Of a stretch of DNA of 64,000 nt, positions 60,434 through 64,000 are shown one piece after another. Positions within the stretch are counted from its first letter, which is position 1. Each line of letters starts with the position of its first letter. The translations under genes and the position numbers were made by a program. The stretch is from assembly GCA_025194985.1 (NCBI GenBank), contig JAOANE010000014.1, forward strand, positions 1-64,000. Direction: 5' to 3'. Under the pieces are notes generated by a model. That model was not told the origin of the DNA. It searched no databases and saw nothing but the letters and a program-made list of their open reading frames with translations. Origin of the DNA: Regnicoccus frigidus (GTDB lineage Bacteria > Cyanobacteriota > Cyanobacteriia > PCC-6307 > Cyanobiaceae).

Positions 60434-61111
60434 CTACCCAGGCCAGCGACACCCTTCCTCGCCTGCACCCACTGAATCGATGAAGCCAATCAAGCTTCCA
60501 TTCGTCAGTTTGAAGGCCGGATTGATGGCAAAGCCCGCGCTTCTCAAACCCCTGGCCGTCCACTGGTTGCAGGTGCTGAACAGGTGATAGGAGCCCGTAG
60601 CTTCGTAGAACTGGTTCACGCCTTGCCTGCCTGTTGGCGTCGGCAACAGGCCTCCCTTTGCATCCCTGAGAAAACTATCCGCCAGAAATTGGCTCAATGA
60701 TCTGATCTGTTCCTCACTCAGGCACAGGCGCCGTACAACGCGATCAGGGAACGACCGGTAGGGCGAGCTGGGAACAGACACCACATGCACGACGGAGTCG
60801 GTGGGCCAGAACAACGCCTTCAGCGTGTGGTCCGTCCTTTTTTCTCCAGCTTGATAGAAATCATTGTCCCCCCAGCCCACCTCGAGATAGCGGCCGGCAG
60901 GAAATCGCTCGGCCAATCCCGGCAGCAGATCTTGCAGTTGCTCGCTTGGAACAACGATTCCGGTGTGCAAGCCATGGGTCACCAGATAGGCCGAATGCCG
61001 ACCTGATGCTTGCGTATGCCCTTGTGGAACAGGGCGCCGATGCTGTTGAGGACTCGCGCACCCAACGCTCAGCAGCACCACTAACGAAACCAGCCCAAGG
61101 CGTAAGCCCAT
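60434..61111 (-). CDS. DUF2459 lipoprotein
   Basis: The 225-residue protein has a lipoprotein signal with lipobox LSVGC (Cys near residue 18). The DUF2459 pattern follows: AYLVTHGLHTGIVVPSEQL, YLEVGWGDNDFYQ, SVVHVVSVPSSP, LCLSEEQIRSLSQFLADSF, and STCNQWTARGLRSAG with a Cys-Asn-x-Trp motif. The NlpC/P60-like Cys plus HGxHTG suggests a possible hydrolase (inference). It is likely membrane-anchored in the periplasm. Confidence 0.83.
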   Translation of the reverse strand: MGLRLGLVSLVVLLSVGCASPQQHRRPVPQGHTQASGRHSAYLVTHGLHTGIVVPSEQLQDLLPGLAERFPAGRYLEVGWGDNDFYQAGEKRTDHTLKALFWPTDSVVHVVSVPSSPYRSFPDRVVRRLCLSEEQIRSLSQFLADSFLRDAKGGLLPTPTGRQGVNQFYEATGSYHLFSTCNQWTARGLRSAGFAINPAFKLTNGSLIGFIDSVGAGEEGCRWPG

Positions 61112-61145
61112 GGCACCAACCCCAGGGCCCGAGCCCTTGACGTGA

Positions 61146-61886
61146 TCAGCGCATCACCTTGATCTCAGTGTTGTCGCTCAACGTTGCCGAGAGGCTGAAG
61201 CTGCGGCCCACCCGTTGCACGGGGGTGCCGGCCATCGCATCGAGGAAAGGTTGCAGGCCGCCCTGATCGCATTGGGCCGGGGTTGTGCCGCTCACGTATT
61301 GCACCGGGATCACCCGGCGGGGCTGCAGCTCCCGCACCACTTCGGCCGCTTCGGCACCGGTGTACACCTTGGCGCCGCCGCCCACACCGATCACGAGCAC
61401 ATCAGGGCGACCCAGCAACACCCGGTCTTCCGGCCGCAGGCCGGCGGCGGTGCCGCCCAAATGGGTGAACTCCAGGCCGCCTTGCTTCCAGCGCCAGATC
61501 GTGGCCATGCCGAAGCGGCGGCCGCCGAGACGGTCGTGGGGAATGGACACCCCTTCCAGCTGAAGCCCGGCCATCCGGTATGAGCCCGGGTTGACCAGCA
61601 GGGGCCCGGAGGCCACCGGCGCCCCTTCATCGAGCAGGCGGCTGCTGGCCAGGATCACATCGGCGCTCACCCGCGGCTCGGCCAGCCCGGCGGCGCAACC
61701 CACCGCCTTGAAGGGATTGAGCAGCACCCGGGCACCGCCACCCTGGATCAGCAGGGCGGTGTGGCCATAGCTGGTGATCGTCACGCCACTGGCCTGGCTG
61801 GCCGCAGGGCTGACAAGGCCGAGACCCAGCAGCAGGGCCGCTGAGGAGGTGGCCAGGCTGGCCGAAAGCTTGGTGGCGCTGGCCAT
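61146..61886 (-). CDS. Secreted MBL-fold metallo-hydrolase-like protein
   Basis: The 246-residue protein has a signal peptide (ending SQA near residue 32) and an UlaG/UPF0173-like MBL fold: GVTITSYGHTALLIQGGGARVLLNPF, VSADVILASSRLLDEG, FTHLGGTAAGLRPED and VIPVQYVSG. The metal motif THxHxDH is not visible (VILASSRLLDEG at that place), so it may lack hydrolase activity. It is common in picocyanobacteria beside trpG as far as I recall. Confidence 0.75.
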   Translation of the reverse strand: MASATKLSASLATSSAALLLGLGLVSPAASQASGVTITSYGHTALLIQGGGARVLLNPFKAVGCAAGLAEPRVSADVILASSRLLDEGAPVASGPLLVNPGSYRMAGLQLEGVSIPHDRLGGRRFGMATIWRWKQGGLEFTHLGGTAAGLRPEDRVLLGRPDVLVIGVGGGAKVYTGAEAAEVVRELQPRRVIPVQYVSGTTPAQCDQGGLQPFLDAMAGTPVQRVGRSFSLSATLSDNTEIKVMR

Positions 61887-61948
61887 GGCAGGGTGCGCCC
61901 TGGCGGCGCCTGGAGTGGCGCGAACCTAGCAGCGCCGATCCAGGGATC

Positions 61949-62563
61949 TCAGCGCAGCGTTCCGGTGACGGCTCCGGCGGCCTGGCGCAGGAAATTGGCC
62001 AGCAGGCGATGGCCGTCCTGGGTGAGCACACTCTCCGGGTGGAACTGCACGCCCTGCAGGTGGCGATGCTGGCGGTGCTGCAGGCCCATGATCGTGCCGT
62101 CCTCGAGCCAGGCCGTGATCTCCAGGCAAGGCGGCAGGCTGTCGCGCTCGGCGATCAGGCTGTGGTAGCGGGTGGCGGTGAGCGGGCTGGGCAGCCCCTC
62201 GAACACCCCTTCGCCGCCATGCAGCACCGGCGAGGTCTTGCCGTGCATCAACTCCGCCGCCCGCACCACCCGGCCACCAAACACCTGGGCCAGGCATTGA
62301 TGGCCGAGGCACACGCCGAGGATCGGCAGGGTGGGGCCCAGTTCCTTCAACACCTCCAAGCAGATGCCGGCCTGGTTCGGATCGCCCGGACCCGGCGAGA
62401 TCAGGATCGCTTCGGGGGCAAGGGCGCGGATGCCATCCAAGGAGAGTGCGTCGTTGCGCACCACCCGCACCTCGGCGGCCAGGGGGTGATCAGCGGCCAG
62501 TTCACCGAGGTATTGCACCAGGTTGAACGTGAAGCTGTCGTAGTTGTCGAGAACGAGAAGCAT
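61949..62563 (-). CDS. trpG: Anthranilate/aminodeoxychorismate synthase glutaminase subunit
   Basis: The class I glutamine amidotransferase supplies ammonia to the chorismate-using large subunit for tryptophan or folate synthesis. Over 204 residues: LVLDNYDSFTFNLVQYLGEL, ILISPGPGDPNQAGICLEVL, the nucleophile in GVCLGHQCLAQVFGG (Cys near residue 79), and VQFHPESVLTQDG giving the His/Glu of the triad. Whether it serves TrpE, PabB or both cannot be read. Confidence 0.94.
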   Translation of the reverse strand: MLLVLDNYDSFTFNLVQYLGELAADHPLAAEVRVVRNDALSLDGIRALAPEAILISPGPGDPNQAGICLEVLKELGPTLPILGVCLGHQCLAQVFGGRVVRAAELMHGKTSPVLHGGEGVFEGLPSPLTATRYHSLIAERDSLPPCLEITAWLEDGTIMGLQHRQHRHLQGVQFHPESVLTQDGHRLLANFLRQAAGAVTGTLR

Positions 62564-62605
62564 TCATCCGGGGCCAGAGGGCCCGATCCGGGGCCAGGCC
62601 CCCCA

Positions 62606-63061
62606 TCAAAGACCAAGCACGACCAGCAGCGGCGGCAGCAGCAGCAACAGGGCAATCAACAGCGAGGCCACGGCGGCCACCAGCACCGCCGCTGCGGCGC
62701 AATCCTTGGCGATCCGGGCCAGGGGATGGAAGCGGCGGCCGATGGCCAGATCCACCACCGACTCGATCGCCGTGTTGATCAGCTCCAGCACCAGCACCGC
62801 CGTGACCGTGAGCACCAGTACGGCCAATCGGTCCGGGCTCAACTGCAGCCAGAGGCCCAGGCCGAAGGTGAACGCCCCCACCACCACATGGATGCGGAAA
62901 TTGCGCTGGGTCAGAAAACCATGGGCCAGCCCCTGGGCGGCGTAGCGCAGGCTCAGGGGCAGGTCACCGGCCACACGCCAGGGACCCGTCCGCCGGCCCC
63001 GTCCCCGTGGACGGATCTCGTTGGCCAAAGGGGCTGGATTGGCGGGGAAAAGTGTTGTCAT
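62606..63061 (-). CDS. dgkA: Diacylglycerol/undecaprenol kinase family protein
   Basis: The 151-residue integral membrane kinase has three transmembrane helices. Conserved elements are SLRYAAQGLAHGFLTQRNFRIHVVVG, ELINTAIESVVDLAIGRRFHPLARIAKDCAAAAVLVAA with the catalytic ENxAxE-like motif, and a final hydrophobic helix. Cyanobacterial members may phosphorylate undecaprenol or diacylglycerol. The start MTTLFPANP at 63061 follows ybeY by 65 bp. Confidence 0.92.
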   Translation of the reverse strand: MTTLFPANPAPLANEIRPRGRGRRTGPWRVAGDLPLSLRYAAQGLAHGFLTQRNFRIHVVVGAFTFGLGLWLQLSPDRLAVLVLTVTAVLVLELINTAIESVVDLAIGRRFHPLARIAKDCAAAAVLVAAVASLLIALLLLLPPLLVVLGL

Positions 63062-63126
63062 GGGGCCCTGTTTCCGGCCTGCATCGCACCCTACCGTCGA
63101 TTTTTGTTCACGCCACATTTGGTCGC

Positions 63127-63666
63127 TCAGTCCGCACAGCCGAGCAGCTGGTCCTGGCGGGCAAGCATCGCCTGCAGGCGGGCCTCCGTCGGGTGATCCC
63201 AGCCCAGCAGGTGCAGCAGGCCATGGCTTGCCAGCCAGGGAAGCTCCCGCTCCAGGCCCTCGCCCGCCGCTGTGGCCTGACGAGCGGCCGTCTCCAGGGA
63301 AATCACGATGTCACCGAGTTCAAGCGGTTCAAGCTCCATCTCGGCAGGCTGTGGGGGGGTCGGGGCCGCATCAAGGTCGGCGTCCTGGGCGGCAAAGGCC
63401 AGCACATCGGTGGGGCCTTCCACCTGCCGCCAACTGGCATTGAGCTCAGCGATCTCGGCGTCGCCACAGAGGCTGAGCCCGAGGCTGTAGGCCTGGGCAC
63501 TGAGGCCCGGCGGCAGCTCGGCCGCCAGCTGGACCAGCCAGCCGCCCAGTAGACCCTGCCAGTGCTCTTCAGCGGCGTTCGGATCGCCATAGGGGCCAGC
63601 CGCCCGAAGCAGATCGGCAGGCAGGGCCGGATCGAGGCTGAAGGCCAGATCGAGCGTCAGGCTCAT
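63127..63666 (-). CDS. ybeY: Endoribonuclease YbeY (16S rRNA 3'-end maturation)
   Basis: The 179-residue protein carries the zinc motif HGLLHLLGWDH near residue 147, the UPF0054 signature, and upstream LSLCGDAEIAELNASWRQVEGPTDVLAFA. It matures 16S rRNA and takes part in 70S quality control. A Pro/Gln-rich insertion (about 95-110) separates the strands. Start overlaps the DUF3285 stop by 4 bp (ATGA), so they are co-transcribed. Confidence 0.95.
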   Translation of the reverse strand: MSLTLDLAFSLDPALPADLLRAAGPYGDPNAAEEHWQGLLGGWLVQLAAELPPGLSAQAYSLGLSLCGDAEIAELNASWRQVEGPTDVLAFAAQDADLDAAPTPPQPAEMELEPLELGDIVISLETAARQATAAGEGLERELPWLASHGLLHLLGWDHPTEARLQAMLARQDQLLGCAD

Positions 63667-63929
63667 TGGGGAAGGCTGGGCCGACCGAACCAGGCCAGCA
63701 GGAACAGCAGCGCGCTGAAGCCCACCGCGGTGAGCCCGAAGTGGACCAGGCTCTGGCGCCCCTTCCTGACCATGTTGCGCATCGCCAGCTTCACGAAGCT
63801 GGGTGGCGGGCTGGTGGGGGCCGGCGGCTCCAGAGGGGCTGGATCTACTGGGTTTTGGTCAATGAGGCCTGGCTCAGTGAGGCCTGGTTCAGAGAGGCCT
63901 TGATCCATGGGGCTGCTGCTGTCAGTCAT
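63663..63929 (-). CDS. DUF3285 small membrane protein
   Basis: The 88-residue protein has a Pro/Ser-rich N-terminus with repeated GLxxP units (GLSEPGLTEPGL). The conserved PPPSFVKLAMRNMVRKGRQSLVHFGLTAVGFSALLFLLAWFG with one transmembrane helix follows. It is a short cyanobacterial family that usually precedes ybeY. The function is unknown. Confidence 0.85.
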   Translation of the reverse strand: MTDSSSPMDQGLSEPGLTEPGLIDQNPVDPAPLEPPAPTSPPPSFVKLAMRNMVRKGRQSLVHFGLTAVGFSALLFLLAWFGRPSLPQ

Positions 63930-63957
63930 TGGTCAGTTTTCGGGGGATCGGCAGGGC

Positions 63958-64000
63958 TCAAGCGGCCACATCGGCGGCGATCTCCACACCCTGGCGCAAC
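63958..64000 (-). CDS. 3' end of a gene entering from the right
   Basis: The frame ends LRQGVEIAADVAA and a TGA at 63958-63960, 28 bp before the DUF3285 start. Only 13 codons are inside the window, which is too little to identify the product. Confidence 0.4.
   Translation of the reverse strand, partial: LRQGVEIAADVAA

Overview
The window is chromosomal DNA of a picocyanobacterium, most likely a freshwater or brackish high-GC Cyanobium/Synechococcus (subcluster 5.2 type). The basis is gene content and order: eno, gloA, a ClpB-type ATPase, secE-nusG-rplK-rplA-rplJ-rplL, a cyanobacterial DUF3747 protein, rnhA-pyrD, murG, pgk, and at the right end trpG, dgkA, ybeY and DUF3285. Coding regions at both ends are very GC-rich, while about 41-60.5 kb is visibly AT-richer and reads as an accessory region. 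The species call is inference.

Layout. 1-9.6 kb: an outer-membrane barrel candidate, enolase, glyoxalase I, a ClpB-like disaggregase and the transcription/ribosomal-stalk cluster, with structured leaders before rplK and rplJ. A minus-strand small RNA candidate with its own terminator lies after rplL. 9.8-17.2 kb: DUF3747 protein, RNase HI, PyrD and a type IV pilus block (PilM-, PilN-, PilO- and PilQ-like) with overlapping ATGA junctions. 17.2-36.4 kb: housekeeping genes, including MurG, Pgk, UspA, RbgA-type GTPase, RluD-type synthase, a ClC channel, a fused double ABC ATPase, the RelA/SpoT enzyme, SelO, MnmE and NadC. 36.5-39.1 kb: a compact grrP-grrA-grrM operon, a radical-SAM RiPP system. 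GrrA carries a signal peptide and a glycine-rich core with eight W/F-x-N motifs, the expected substrates for three-residue cyclophane formation by GrrM. ArgS follows.

41.5-47.2 kb is an integron. Four full attC sites are visible with a fifth more divergent site and a shortened sixth. All are oriented so that cassettes read on the minus strand, and two cassette genes end inside their own attC. Contents are a GNAT acetyltransferase, a HicB/HicA pair, a 5'-nucleotidase, an unknown protein, an antisense GIY-YIG protein and a lipoprotein gene. The lipoprotein signal peptide contains a 13-bp tandem repeat that currently puts the gene out of frame. An IntI remnant at the right end keeps its catalytic residues and IntI-specific patch, but it has lost its N-terminal domain and is frameshifted. 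It lies in the same orientation as the cassettes, not divergent as in most integrons. A HisC-like gene abuts it.

48.5-60.4 kb: a patatin lipase, small secreted and membrane proteins, two MscS channels, a DUF2254 membrane protein, an MBL-rhodanese fusion, Dps and a coiled-coil protein. It also holds two damaged genes: a CDGSH-glutamate-synthase fusion with an in-frame TGA and a frameshifted PfkB-type kinase without its GAGD motif. 60.4-64 kb returns to conserved core genes.

All calls come from reading the sequence and its translations. No database search or structure prediction was run.
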